Positions 34,064 to 42,187 of a stretch of 64,000 bases of DNA are shown here, one piece after another. The DNA lies in assembly GCA_036274595.1 (NCBI GenBank), contig DASUFL010000050.1, positions 4,057-68,056 of the forward strand, given 5' to 3'. Numbering within the stretch: the stretch's first letter is position 1; each line of letters starts with the position of its first letter. Position numbers and translations under genes: made by a program. A model generated the notes under the pieces. It saw nothing but the letters and a program-made list of their open reading frames with translations. It did no database searches and was not told the origin of the DNA. The stretch is from WS-9 sp036274595. Its GTDB lineage: Bacteria; Eisenbacteria; RBG-16-71-46; SZUA-252.

Positions 34064-35542
34064 GCGCGAAGCCGCCCAGGGATCACGATTCGGAGACGAA
34101 TTCTGCTCGCTCGATCCGCCTCCGTTCTCACTCCGCTCACTCGACGATCCGCCGGACGGTTCACGATCGGGCGATTCTCCTCGGTCGCGCGGCTCGTCAT
34201 AGGGACGTGGCTCCACGTGCTCGCGCGGCTCCTTGGGCTCGCGCTCGACTCGCGGTTCCGGAGCCTCGTAGGGCTCGTGGTCGCGAGGCTCCACCTCTCG
34301 GGGCGTCGGATAGACGTCCCGCGTTTCCTCGCGCGGCTCCCGAGCTGCTTGCGGCTCGCGCGATCCGCGGCCGCGCCGATCGCGACCTCCGCGGTGGCGG
34401 CGGCCTTCACGGCCCTCACGCGCTTCACCCCCGTCACGGCTCGGCTCCCGAGCGCCGGCCTCCCGCCCTTCGCGCGGTTCCCGCCCTTCACGCGGCTCCC
34501 GCCCTTCGCGCGGCTCCCGCCCTTCGCGCGGCTCCCGCCCTTCACGCGGCTCCCGTCCTTCGCGCGGCTCCCGGCCTTCGCGCGGCTCTCGGCCTTCGCG
34601 ATCCCGCGCTTCGCGCGGTTCCCGGCCGCCGTCGCGACCGCTCCGTCCACGCGATTCGCCCGCCGAAGAGCCGTCCCCTTCGCCCGACCGACCTCCGCGC
34701 CGTCCGCGTCCTCCGCGGCGGCGGCGGCGTCCGGCCGAGCCTGCCTCCTCGCCTTCGCGTTCGGGGCGGACCAGCTTCTCGAAGTGAAGGAGCGCGTCGC
34801 GCGCCGCCTCCTGCTCCGCTTCCTTCTTGTTGTTCCCATGGCCCCGGCCGAGCGTCTTCCCGTTCACGACCACTTCGACGGCGAACATCTTCTGGTGGTC
34901 GGGCCCGTTCTCGCTCGAGATCCGGTACTGCGGGTGGGTCTTGAATTCGCCCTGCACGTACTCCTGCAGCATGCTCTTGTAGTTCGCGAGATTCGCGTCG
35001 CTCAGGATCTCGTGCACCTCGCGCAGGAGGAGCCGTTCCGTGAGCTTCCGCGCCGGCTCGAGCCCGCCGTCCAGGTAGACCGCGCCGATCACGCCTTCCA
35101 GCGTGTCGGCGAGGATCGACGCGCGTCCGCGCCCGCCGGAGCCGTTCTCCGCCTCGGAGAGCAGGATGTAGTTCCCGAGCCCCATGAGATTCGCCGTGCG
35201 CGACAGGATCACGCGGCTCACGAGGAGCGACTTCATCTTCGTCAGCTCGCCCTCGCGAAGCTTCGGGAATTTGTTGTAGAGGAATTCGTTCACCGCGAGA
35301 CCCACGACCGAATCACCGAGAAATTCCATCCTCTCGTTCGATTCGCCGCTCCGCCCCGGGCTCGCGTGGAGATAGGAGCGATGCGTCATCGCGGTGCGCG
35401 CCAGACCGGCGTCCTTGAATTGATACTTGAGGATGCGCTCCAGGCCCTTCAGATCGAAGTCCCGATCGCGCGAGCGGACCGGCGCCGGCGCCTTGGGGGC
35501 GGCGGGCTGGTCCAGACCGAACAGCTTTCGCAAAAAGTTCAC
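34046..35542 (-). CDS. rnc: Ribonuclease III with long low-complexity C-terminal tail
   Basis: Cleaves double-stranded RNA in rRNA processing and mRNA turnover. The catalytic domain (about residues 28-165) has the signature ERMEFLGDSVVGLAVNEFLY and the second acidic site DTLEGVIGAVYLD; the dsRNA-binding domain (about 180-255) holds NYKSMLQEYVQGEF and HGNNKKEAEQEAARDALLHF. Normal RNase III ends near residue 250. Here about 240 extra Arg/Glu/Gly/Pro-rich residues follow, including seven tandem EPREGR units and a Ser/Asn-rich end. fabF is 27 bases upstream, and acpP-fabF-rnc order is widespread. Confidence 0.93.
   Translation of the reverse strand: MNFLRKLFGLDQPAAPKAPAPVRSRDRDFDLKGLERILKYQFKDAGLARTAMTHRSYLHASPGRSGESNERMEFLGDSVVGLAVNEFLYNKFPKLREGELTKMKSLLVSRVILSRTANLMGLGNYILLSEAENGSGGRGRASILADTLEGVIGAVYLDGGLEPARKLTERLLLREVHEILSDANLANYKSMLQEYVQGEFKTHPQYRISSENGPDHQKMFAVEVVVNGKTLGRGHGNNKKEAEQEAARDALLHFEKLVRPEREGEEAGSAGRRRRRGGRGRRGGRSGEGDGSSAGESRGRSGRDGGREPREARDREGREPREGREPREGREPREGREPREGREPREGREPREGREPREGREAGAREPSRDGGEAREGREGRRHRGGRDRRGRGSREPQAAREPREETRDVYPTPREVEPRDHEPYEAPEPRVEREPKEPREHVEPRPYDEPRDRGESPDREPSGGSSSERSENGGGSSEQNSSPNRDPWAASRLHTDS
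34462..34587 (-). repeat. 18-bp tandem repeat (seven units) within rnc
   Basis: Seven in-register 18-base units, nearly identical apart from a few third-position and strand changes, run from 34462 to 34587; a degenerate eighth follows. On the coding strand each encodes EPREGR. The units have no spacers, so this is a coding tandem repeat and not a CRISPR array. Slippage could change the copy number without breaking the frame. Confidence 0.9.
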
Positions 35543-35569
35543 GTGGTGCGGATCCCTTTCGGGATCCTC

Positions 35570-36829
35570 CTACGCCATGTACCTCGACAGCGCCAGGGTG
35601 ACGTTGTGCCCGCCAAAGCCCAGTGAGTTGGAAAGGGCTGCCTGCAGTTCGACCGCTCGTGCAGTGTTGGGGACGTAGTCGAGGTCGCAGTCGGGATCCG
35701 GAGTCTCGTAGTTGATCGTTGGGGGAAGCGTCTGCCGCTCCAGGGCGAGGACGCAAATGATCGTCTCGAGCCCTCCCGCGGCACCCAGAAGGTGTCCCGT
35801 CATGGATTTCGTCGAGCTGACCGGGAGCTTGAACGCGCGATCTCCGAAGACCGACTTGATGGCCTGTGTCTCGAATTTGTCGTTGAGTGGCGTAGAGGTG
35901 CCGTGGGCGTTCAGATATCCGAACGACTCGAGCGAAAGGCCCGAATCCCGGATCGCCGCCCTCATGGCACGGCCCGCACCCTCACCCTCGGGGGCCGGAG
36001 CCGTCATGTGATAGGCATCTCCCGTTGCGCCGTAGCCGACGACCTCCGCCAGAATCCTCACGCCGCGTCGCTTCGCGTGCTCGAGCTCTTCGAGCACGAC
36101 GATGCCGGCGCCCTCCCCCATGACGAAACCGTCTCTCTGGGCGTCGAAGGGGCGCGAAGCTCTCTGGGGATCGTCGTTGCGCGTGGACATCGCCTTCATG
36201 GAGCAGAAACCGGCGAACGCGACCGGGGCGATCGGGGCTTCCGCCCCCCCCGAGATCATCACGTCCGCCTCGTTCGACTGGATGATCCGGAACGCGTCGC
36301 CGACGGCGTGCGCGCCCGAGGAGCAGGCCGACACCGTGCAGTAGTTCGGCCCCTTGGCGCCGAACTGGATCGACACCTGGCCCGACGCCATGTCCGAGAT
36401 CATCATGGGAATGAAGAATGGGCTCACCCGCGATGGACCCTTTTCGAGCAGGATCCGGTGCTGGTCCTCGAAGGTAGCGATCCCGCCGATGCCCGAGCCC
36501 ACCACGACTCCGTAGCGGTTCGGGTCCACGGTCTCGGGAGACACCCCCGCCTGCTTCACGGCCTGGGCGGTCGCCCCGATCGCGTACTGCACGAACAGGT
36601 CGGCGCGGCGGATGTCCTTCTTGTCGAGGTAGTCCTCGGCGCGGAACTCCCGCACCTCCCCGCCGAATCGCGTGTCGTACTTCGTGACGTCGAATCGCGT
36701 GATGGGGCCGATGCCGGATTCGCCCGCGGTCAGCCGCTTCCAGAACACTTCGACGTCGGAACCGAGCGGGGAGACCACTCCCATGCCCGTGACGACGACG
36801 CGGCGCGGCTGTCCGTTCGATCGGCTCAT
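35570..36829 (-). CDS. fabF: Beta-ketoacyl-ACP synthase II
   Basis: Elongates acyl-ACP by condensation with malonyl-ACP. The 419 residues contain the Cys-His-His triad: TVSACSSGAHAVGDAF (Cys near 168), LNAHGTSTPLNDKFE and SSTKSMTGHLLGAAGG. The N-terminal RVVVTGMGVVSPLGSDVEVFW and C-terminal LGFGGHNVTLAL are typical of FabF. It follows acpP by 75 bases. Confidence 0.96.
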   Translation of the reverse strand: MSRSNGQPRRVVVTGMGVVSPLGSDVEVFWKRLTAGESGIGPITRFDVTKYDTRFGGEVREFRAEDYLDKKDIRRADLFVQYAIGATAQAVKQAGVSPETVDPNRYGVVVGSGIGGIATFEDQHRILLEKGPSRVSPFFIPMMISDMASGQVSIQFGAKGPNYCTVSACSSGAHAVGDAFRIIQSNEADVMISGGAEAPIAPVAFAGFCSMKAMSTRNDDPQRASRPFDAQRDGFVMGEGAGIVVLEELEHAKRRGVRILAEVVGYGATGDAYHMTAPAPEGEGAGRAMRAAIRDSGLSLESFGYLNAHGTSTPLNDKFETQAIKSVFGDRAFKLPVSSTKSMTGHLLGAAGGLETIICVLALERQTLPPTINYETPDPDCDLDYVPNTARAVELQAALSNSLGFGGHNVTLALSRYMA

Positions 36830-36904
36830 GCTCTTTCTTCGTTCCCTTTCGTGAAACCGCCCTGCTCCGCGCGGGTCTGGATCGTCCCGACCCGCGGCAC
36901 CGAA

Positions 36905-37153
36905 TTAGGCGTTCTTCGGCACGTGGTTTTCGAGGTACTTGATCGCGTCCGCGACGGTCGTCATCTTCTCGGCGTCCTCGTCGGGGATTTCCAGGTCGAA
37001 CTCCTCCTCGAGGGCCATCACCAGCTCGACCGTATCGAGTGAATCGGCTCCCAGATCGTCGATGAACGACGCTTCCGCGGTGACCTGCTCAGGCGCGACA
37101 CCCAGCTGGTCGACGATGATCTGCTTCACCCTCTCTTCGCTGAAAGCAGCCAT
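36905..37153 (-). CDS. acpP: Acyl carrier protein
   Basis: An 82-residue carrier of growing acyl chains, attached through 4'-phosphopantetheine on the Ser of GADSLDTVELVMALEEEF. Very acidic, as expected. The ATG at 37153 is preferred; an in-frame GTG at 37165 overlaps the Shine-Dalgarno GGGAGG. It sits 61 bases after fabG, in the usual fabG-acpP-fabF order. Confidence 0.96.
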   Translation of the reverse strand: MAAFSEERVKQIIVDQLGVAPEQVTAEASFIDDLGADSLDTVELVMALEEEFDLEIPDEDAEKMTTVADAIKYLENHVPKNA

Positions 37154-37214
37154 GTCCTTGCTCACCTCCCTTTGATTCGTTCCGGTCCGGCAGGGCTTCG
37201 GAACGCCCCCCGAT

Positions 37215-37961
37215 TCACATCACCATACCGCCGTCCACGGTCAGAACCTGACCGGTGACGTAGGCCGCGCCTTCGGAGCAGAGGAAGCCCACGGCCTGGG
37301 CGACGTCCTCCGCTTTCCCCAAGCGGCCCATGGGGATCTGCGCCATGAGGCCTTCCCGGACCTTGTCGCCCAGGGCGTCTGTCATGGCCGTTTCGATGAA
37401 GCCTGGAGCCACCGCGTTGACGGTAATATGGCGCGATGCCAGTTCCTTCGCAACCGCTTTCGTGAGGCCAAGTAAGCCCGCCTTCGAGGCCGCATAGTTG
37501 GCCTGTCCCGCATTTCCGATCAGCCCGATGACGGATGTGATGTTGACCATCCTACCCCACTTCTGGCGGACCATCGGGCGGGCGAAGGCACGGGTGCAGT
37601 GGAACGCTCCCTTGAGATTCGTGTCCAGGACCTGATCCCAGTCCGCGTCGCTCATGCGCAGGAGGAGCCCGTCCCGGGTCACGCCGGCGTTGTTCACGAG
37701 GATGTCGGCCTTCCCGAACGCCTCGAGCGCTCGGGCGCAGAGCGCGTCCGCGTCGGCCTCCACCGCCACGTCCGCCCGGACGGCCACCGCCTCGCCTCCC
37801 TGAGCCTGGATCTCGGCCCTGAGCTCCTCGAGCGGCCCTTCCGAGCGTCCCGCGAGCACGAGCTTCGCGCCTCCTGCCGCGAGATGGACCGCGATGGCCC
37901 GCCCGATCCCCTTCGCGCCGCCGGTGACCACGGCCACGCGTCCCTCGAATGGGCGGCTCAT
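37215..37961 (-). CDS. fabG: 3-oxoacyl-ACP reductase
   Basis: The NADPH-dependent ketoreductase of fatty-acid elongation, 248 residues. The Rossmann motif VVTGGAKGIGRAIA is at residues 11-24, NNAG near 90, and the catalytic Ser-Tyr-Lys is seen as NITSVIGLIGNAGQANYAASKAG. The C-terminus GAAYVTGQVLTVDGGMVM is the FabG standard. It overlaps fabD as ATGA. Confidence 0.95.
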   Translation of the reverse strand: MSRPFEGRVAVVTGGAKGIGRAIAVHLAAGGAKLVLAGRSEGPLEELRAEIQAQGGEAVAVRADVAVEADADALCARALEAFGKADILVNNAGVTRDGLLLRMSDADWDQVLDTNLKGAFHCTRAFARPMVRQKWGRMVNITSVIGLIGNAGQANYAASKAGLLGLTKAVAKELASRHITVNAVAPGFIETAMTDALGDKVREGLMAQIPMGRLGKAEDVAQAVGFLCSEGAAYVTGQVLTVDGGMVM

Positions 37962-38905
37962 CGCGCCGCCGCCTCCGCGAGCCCCTGGACCGTCGCTTCG
38001 AGCGCGTCCGGATCGTCCGTGCCGAACACCTGCGCTTCCCTGTCGACGCCCCGAAGCAGCCCGCGCAGGACGCGTCCGTTTCCGACCTCGATGTAGCGCC
38101 GGATGCCCTGCTCCACCATCGCGCGCATCGTCTGCTCCCAGCGCACCGGCTGGAGGAGCTGCTCCCGGAGCGTGCGCCGGATCGCGTCCGGCTCCGTCAC
38201 CGGCCCCGCGGTCACGTTGGCGTAGACCGGGAAGGCGGCGCGTCCGACCGGCGCCTTGTCGATTCCTTCGCCGAGACGCCGGGCGGCTCCTTCCATGAGC
38301 GGCGAGTGGAACGCCGCGCTTACCTGTAACGGGACGATCTTCTTCGCCCCCGCCTTCTTCGCTTCCTCGGAGCCCCGAAGAACCGCCTCGGGCGTGCCCG
38401 AGAGGACGACCTGCCCCGGGGCGTTGTAGTTCGCGGCGGCGAGATCGTGCGGCGCGTCGACCGTGCGGAGCACCTCGTCGATCTGCTCGGCCGAAAGCCC
38501 GAGGACGGCCGCCATCGTTCCCGGACGGTCCGTGCCCGCCCTGGCCATCGCTTCGCCGCGGAGCCGGATGAGCCTCAGCCCTTCGTCGAACGGGAGCGAT
38601 CCCGCCGCCACGTGCGCGGCGTACTCGCCCGCGCTGTGCCCCGCGGCCGCCGCCGGCCGGACGCCCCGCTCCTCGAGCACGCGATAGGCGGCCAGGCTCG
38701 TCACGAGGAGCGCGGGCTGCGTGTTCTCGGTGCGCGTCAGCTCTTCGATCGGCCCCTCGAAGCAGAGCAAGGAGAGCGCGAAGCCGAGGATCCGGTCGGC
38801 ATCCTCGAAGACGGCGCGCGCCTTCGGATAGCGCTCCGCGAGCGCCTTGCCCATGCCGACCGATTGCGATCCCTGGCCGGGGAAGAGGAGCGCGGGACCT
38901 ACCAT
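37958..38905 (-). CDS. fabD: Malonyl-CoA:ACP transacylase
   Basis: Moves malonyl from CoA to ACP. The 315 residues begin LLFPGQGSQSVGMGKALAE, have the nucleophile elbow GHSAGEYAAHVAAG (Ser near 92) and the catalytic His in SAAFHSPLM. Overlaps fabH by seven bases and fabG by four, so the three are tightly coupled. Confidence 0.95.
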   Translation of the reverse strand: MVGPALLFPGQGSQSVGMGKALAERYPKARAVFEDADRILGFALSLLCFEGPIEELTRTENTQPALLVTSLAAYRVLEERGVRPAAAAGHSAGEYAAHVAAGSLPFDEGLRLIRLRGEAMARAGTDRPGTMAAVLGLSAEQIDEVLRTVDAPHDLAAANYNAPGQVVLSGTPEAVLRGSEEAKKAGAKKIVPLQVSAAFHSPLMEGAARRLGEGIDKAPVGRAAFPVYANVTAGPVTEPDAIRRTLREQLLQPVRWEQTMRAMVEQGIRRYIEVGNGRVLRGLLRGVDREAQVFGTDDPDALEATVQGLAEAAAR

Positions 38906-39891
38906 TCGACCACCGCCGCGGCCCAGGTGAAGCCGCCGCCGAAGGTCACCATCTCGACGAGATCCCCCTTCCGGATGCGTCCCCCGCGGTTGGCTTCATC
39001 GAGCGCGAGCGGGATCGACGCCGCCGAGGTGTTGCCGTAGCGGTCGAGGTTCACGAAGACCTTCTCCATCGGGAGCCCCAGACGGCGCGCGGTGGCGTCG
39101 ATGATCCGGTAGTTCGCCTGGTGCGGCACGAGGAGCGAGAGGTCCTCGGGCTTCCGGCCCGCGGCCTCGAGCGCCTCGAGGGCGACCGACTCCATCGCGC
39201 GGACCGCGTGCTTGAACACGTCGTTCCCGCTCATGTGGATCGTGTGGAGCCGCTGCGCGACCGTCTCGTGCGACGGCGGCATGAGCGAGCCCCCGGCCGG
39301 CATCTCGAGGAGATGCACGAGCGAGCCGTCGCTGTGGAGCCGCGTCGCGAGGATGCCCCCCGATTGGCCGGTCGAGCGGAGCACCACCGCGCCCGCCGCG
39401 TCGCCGAAGAGGACGCAGGTGTTCCGGTCGGTCCAGTCGACGATCCTCGAGAGCGTCTCCACCCCGATGACCAGCACCGTCTCGGCTGCCCCCGACTCGA
39501 TCGCGCTCCGTCCCACGGAGAGCCCGTAGAGAAAGCCCGCGCAGGCGGCGGAGATGTCGAAGGCGTACGCGCGCGTCGCGCCGAGCCGGTCCTGTACGAT
39601 GCAGGCGGTCGACGGAAACGTGCGATCTCCCGTCACCGTGCCCACGACGATCTGATCGAGGTCCGCTCCCTTGAGACCCGCCATCTCGAGCGCGCGCTCC
39701 GCCGCCTTGGTCGCGAGGACCGAGGAGGGGGTCGCCGGATCGGAGATCCGCCGCTCCTTGATCCCGGTGCGGCTCGTGATCCACTCGTCGGATGTGTCGA
39801 CGATCTGCTCCAGGTCCTGATTGGTCAGCACCTTGTCGGGAACGTGGGAGCCGGTCCCGATGATGTGGACGTCGCGGCGCGGAGCGATCAG
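38899..39891 (-). CDS. fabH: Beta-ketoacyl-ACP synthase III
   Basis: Starts fatty-acid synthesis from acetyl-CoA and malonyl-ACP. The Cys-His-Asn triad is intact: DISAACAGFLYGLS, LVPHQANYRIIDA and DRYGNTSAASIPLAL. The N-terminal VHIIGTGSHVPDKVLTN aligns with the family, but no ATG, GTG or TTG lies in frame between the plsX stop and this motif. The annotated start is CTG at 39891, in a CTGA overlap with the plsX stop and preceded by GGAGG; ATC at 39888 is a second option, and an ATG at 39957 inside plsX a third, which would add 22 unfamiliar residues. Confidence 0.93.
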   Translation of the reverse strand: MIAPRRDVHIIGTGSHVPDKVLTNQDLEQIVDTSDEWITSRTGIKERRISDPATPSSVLATKAAERALEMAGLKGADLDQIVVGTVTGDRTFPSTACIVQDRLGATRAYAFDISAACAGFLYGLSVGRSAIESGAAETVLVIGVETLSRIVDWTDRNTCVLFGDAAGAVVLRSTGQSGGILATRLHSDGSLVHLLEMPAGGSLMPPSHETVAQRLHTIHMSGNDVFKHAVRAMESVALEALEAAGRKPEDLSLLVPHQANYRIIDATARRLGLPMEKVFVNLDRYGNTSAASIPLALDEANRGGRIRKGDLVEMVTFGGGFTWAAAVVEW

Positions 39892-40919
39892 GCTGCCTCC
39901 GGAGCGATGCGTTGCAGCTCGGCGCGGATGGAGTCGGCCACCTTGGCCTCGGCGCATCGGGCCGCCACCCGGATCGCGTTCTTGATGGCGCGGACGTTCG
40001 AGCGGCCGTGGGCGATGATGCAGGTTCCGTCGACGCCTAAGAGCGGCGCGCCCCCCACCTCGGAGTAGTCGAGGCGGCGGCGCAGGCGGCGGAACGCGGG
40101 CTTCAAGAGGAGGCCCGCCATCATCGAGAGCGGATGGCGCTGGATCTCGTCCTTGATCATCCCGGAAATCGACGGGATCACGCTCTCGGCGAACTTGAGG
40201 AGCACGTTGCCCACGAAGCCGTCGCAGACGACGACGTCCGCGGTGCCCAGGATGATGTCCCGCCCTTCCACGTTGCCGACGAAGTGGACCGGGCTCCGCT
40301 TCAGGAGCTGATGCGCCTCGTAGTAGAGCTCGCTTCCCTTCTCCGCCTCCTCGCCGATATTGAGGAGCCCCACGCGCGGGCGCTCGACGTGGAGCACGAG
40401 CCGCGCGTAGATGCTTCCCATCAACGCGAACTGGTAGAGGTGGACCGGCTTGGGATCGGAGGTCGCGCCCACGTCGAGCACGACGACGTTCCCCTGCGGC
40501 GTCGGAAGCACGGTGGCGATGGCGGGACGCTGGATCGATTCGATCCGGCCCAGGTCGAAGAGGGCGGCGGCGACCACCGCGCCGGTGTTGCCCGCGGAGA
40601 CGAGCGCGTCGGTCTCGTGGTCCTTCTGGAGGCGGGCGGAAACGCTGATCGAGGAGTCGCGCTTCTTCCGCACGGACGCGGCCGCGGACTCGGCCATCTC
40701 CACCTGCTCGGAGGCGTGGATGATGCGCGGCAGGCGGGAGCGGACGCCGAGGCGGTCGGCTTCTTCGACGATCGCCGACTCGTCGCCGACGAGAGCGACG
40801 TCGAAGGCCGCCCCCGATTCCCGCAGGGCCTCGAGCGCTCCCTCGATGACGACGCGCGGGGCGAAGTCGCCCCCCATGGCGTCGACACCGATGACCGGTC
40901 CTGTTCCTTGGCGGCCCAT
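39888..40919 (-). CDS. plsX: Phosphate acyltransferase
   Basis: Forms acyl-phosphate from acyl-ACP for phospholipid synthesis. The 343 residues start VIGVDAMGGDFAPRVVIEGAL, the PlsX hallmark, followed by ISVSARLQKDHETDALVSAGNTGAVVA and NVEGRDIILGTADVVVCDGFVGN. It is 20 bases after rpmF, in the conserved rpmF-plsX-fabH order. Confidence 0.95.
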   Translation of the reverse strand: MGRQGTGPVIGVDAMGGDFAPRVVIEGALEALRESGAAFDVALVGDESAIVEEADRLGVRSRLPRIIHASEQVEMAESAAASVRKKRDSSISVSARLQKDHETDALVSAGNTGAVVAAALFDLGRIESIQRPAIATVLPTPQGNVVVLDVGATSDPKPVHLYQFALMGSIYARLVLHVERPRVGLLNIGEEAEKGSELYYEAHQLLKRSPVHFVGNVEGRDIILGTADVVVCDGFVGNVLLKFAESVIPSISGMIKDEIQRHPLSMMAGLLLKPAFRRLRRRLDYSEVGGAPLLGVDGTCIIAHGRSNVRAIKNAIRVAARCAEAKVADSIRAELQRIAPEAA

Positions 40920-40939
40920 GGGTCAGTCCTCTGGACGCC

Positions 40940-41131
40940 TCAGGTGGTCTTCGACGCCTCCCGGGTGACGATCTCCTCCCCGGCGTAGTAGCCGCAGTGA
41001 CCGCAGACGCGGTGGGGGAGCTTGGGCTGGCTGCAGTGGGAACAGAGCGACCGCGCCGACACGCTCAGCTTCCAGTTGGTGCGGCGCTTCTTGCCACGCG
41101 TGCTCGAGTGCCTTCGCTTGGGAACGGCCAT
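40940..41131 (-). CDS. rpmF: 50S ribosomal protein L32
   Basis: A 63-residue L32. MAVPKRRHSSTRGKKRRTNW is the family start. Two Cys-x2-Cys pairs (CSHC and CGHC) make this the zinc-binding C+ form. Located between the DUF177 gene and plsX, the usual place. Confidence 0.95.
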   Translation of the reverse strand: MAVPKRRHSSTRGKKRRTNWKLSVSARSLCSHCSQPKLPHRVCGHCGYYAGEEIVTREASKTT

Positions 41132-41193
41132 TCGTCGTGAACCCTCGTGTCGAGATGGAGGCGGGCCCGGCCCGGCGATCCACGGTCAGTGGA

Positions 41194-41676
41194 TCACCCG
41201 GCGGCCGCACGTGCGCAGCGGCAAGGTCCCAGGTTTCGATCGTCGCCGCATGTGGGGCAAAGCCCCGCGCACGTTTCCTTGCAAAGCGGCTTCATGGAGA
41301 GGCCGAGGATCACGGCCTCCCGGATCTCATGATCGATGGAGAGAATCCGGCCATCGTGGACATGCACCCCCTCATCGTCCTCATCCACCACGGACGCGCT
41401 CACCACGTTGGGGCTGTGCACCTTAGCACAGAAGACCTCGAACGCCAAGTCGAGAGGCTCCTTGAAGTCCGTCAGGCAGCGGCTACATTCCTGAACCGTA
41501 ACGAGTTGGAGCTTCCCTCGAATCCAGACCTCGTCCCCCCGGCGGTCGAGCGAGAGGTGGAGCTTGAGCGGCCCCTCGACGGTGGCGTCCTGGGGCGTGA
41601 TTCCCACCGATGGGGGGGGCAGCTCGAAGTCGAGCGTGCTCCCACCCTGCGGCAGCTGTTTCAGATCGATCTGCAT
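41194..41676 (-). CDS. DUF177 (YceD-type) protein
   Basis: A 160-residue relative of the YceD/Rpp-type proteins that precede rpmF in many bacteria and have been tied to 23S rRNA accumulation. LQECSRCL-like QECSRCLTDFKEPLDLAFEV and the C-terminal Cys-rich PLCKETCAGLCPTCGDDRN are the family marks and suggest a metal site. It reads into rpmF after 62 bases. Confidence 0.85.
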   Translation of the reverse strand: MQIDLKQLPQGGSTLDFELPPPSVGITPQDATVEGPLKLHLSLDRRGDEVWIRGKLQLVTVQECSRCLTDFKEPLDLAFEVFCAKVHSPNVVSASVVDEDDEGVHVHDGRILSIDHEIREAVILGLSMKPLCKETCAGLCPTCGDDRNLGPCRCARAAAG

Positions 41677-41712
41677 GGGCGTGAACCGATGCGCGGCGCC
41701 CCCGGCGCCCCG

Positions 41713-42114
41713 CTAGAAGAAGAACGGAATCTCGGTCCGCGCGGACTCGGGGGAGTCCGAGGCGTGGACCGCGTTGTTCTGTTTGGATTCCGCGTAGAGC
41801 GCGCGGATCGTGCCCGGCTTGGCCTCCTTCGGATCGGTGGCGCCGATCCGCTCCCGGAGGAACAGGATCGCGTTGTCGCGACGGAGCCTGCAGGGAAGAG
41901 CCGGACCGGAGGAGATGAACCGGACGAGGTCGTCGAGGAAGGGCTTCCCCTCGTGCACCGCGTAGAAACGGCGCGCGTTCTCGGGCGTGAGCCGGACGAG
42001 CTTCATCTCGAGGATCTCGAAGCCCGCCTTCTCGATCTCCGCGAGGATCAGCCCCACCCTCTTCCCCGCCACCGCATCCGGCTTGATCATGAACAGCGTC
42101 TCTTCCACCGCCAT
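41713..42114 (-). CDS. ndk: Nucleoside diphosphate kinase
   Basis: Balances nucleoside triphosphates through a phosphohistidine. The 133-residue length is a little short. ETLFMIKPDAVAGKRVG is the start motif and NNAVHASDSPESARTEI holds the catalytic His. Strong Shine-Dalgarno AGGAGG before the ATG at 42114. The C-terminus, EIPFFF, is trimmed relative to many Ndk proteins. Confidence 0.93.
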   Translation of the reverse strand: MAVEETLFMIKPDAVAGKRVGLILAEIEKAGFEILEMKLVRLTPENARRFYAVHEGKPFLDDLVRFISSGPALPCRLRRDNAILFLRERIGATDPKEAKPGTIRALYAESKQNNAVHASDSPESARTEIPFFF

Positions 42115-42153
42115 TACGCTTCCTCCTGGGCCGCTTTCATGAAATGCTTTAAG

Positions 42154-42178
42154 CGCGCGGTCGCGCAGCGACCGCGCG
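42154..42178 (-). terminator. Perfect GC hairpin between sucD and ndk
   Basis: An 11-bp perfect stem (42154-42164 with 42168-42178) closes a three-base loop 10 bases after the sucD stop. Only a mixed A/U stretch, not a U-run, follows on the minus strand. It may terminate weakly or stabilise the sucCD mRNA 3' end. Confidence 0.45.
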
Positions 42179-42187
42179 GAACGCGTA

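Noticed and set aside
34462..34587. CRISPR-like array
   Set aside because: Units are contiguous 18-mers without spacers, in frame within rnc.
42154..42178. Strong intrinsic terminator call for the sucD hairpin
   Set aside because: Stem is perfect, but no U-run follows, so it is listed only with moderate confidence.
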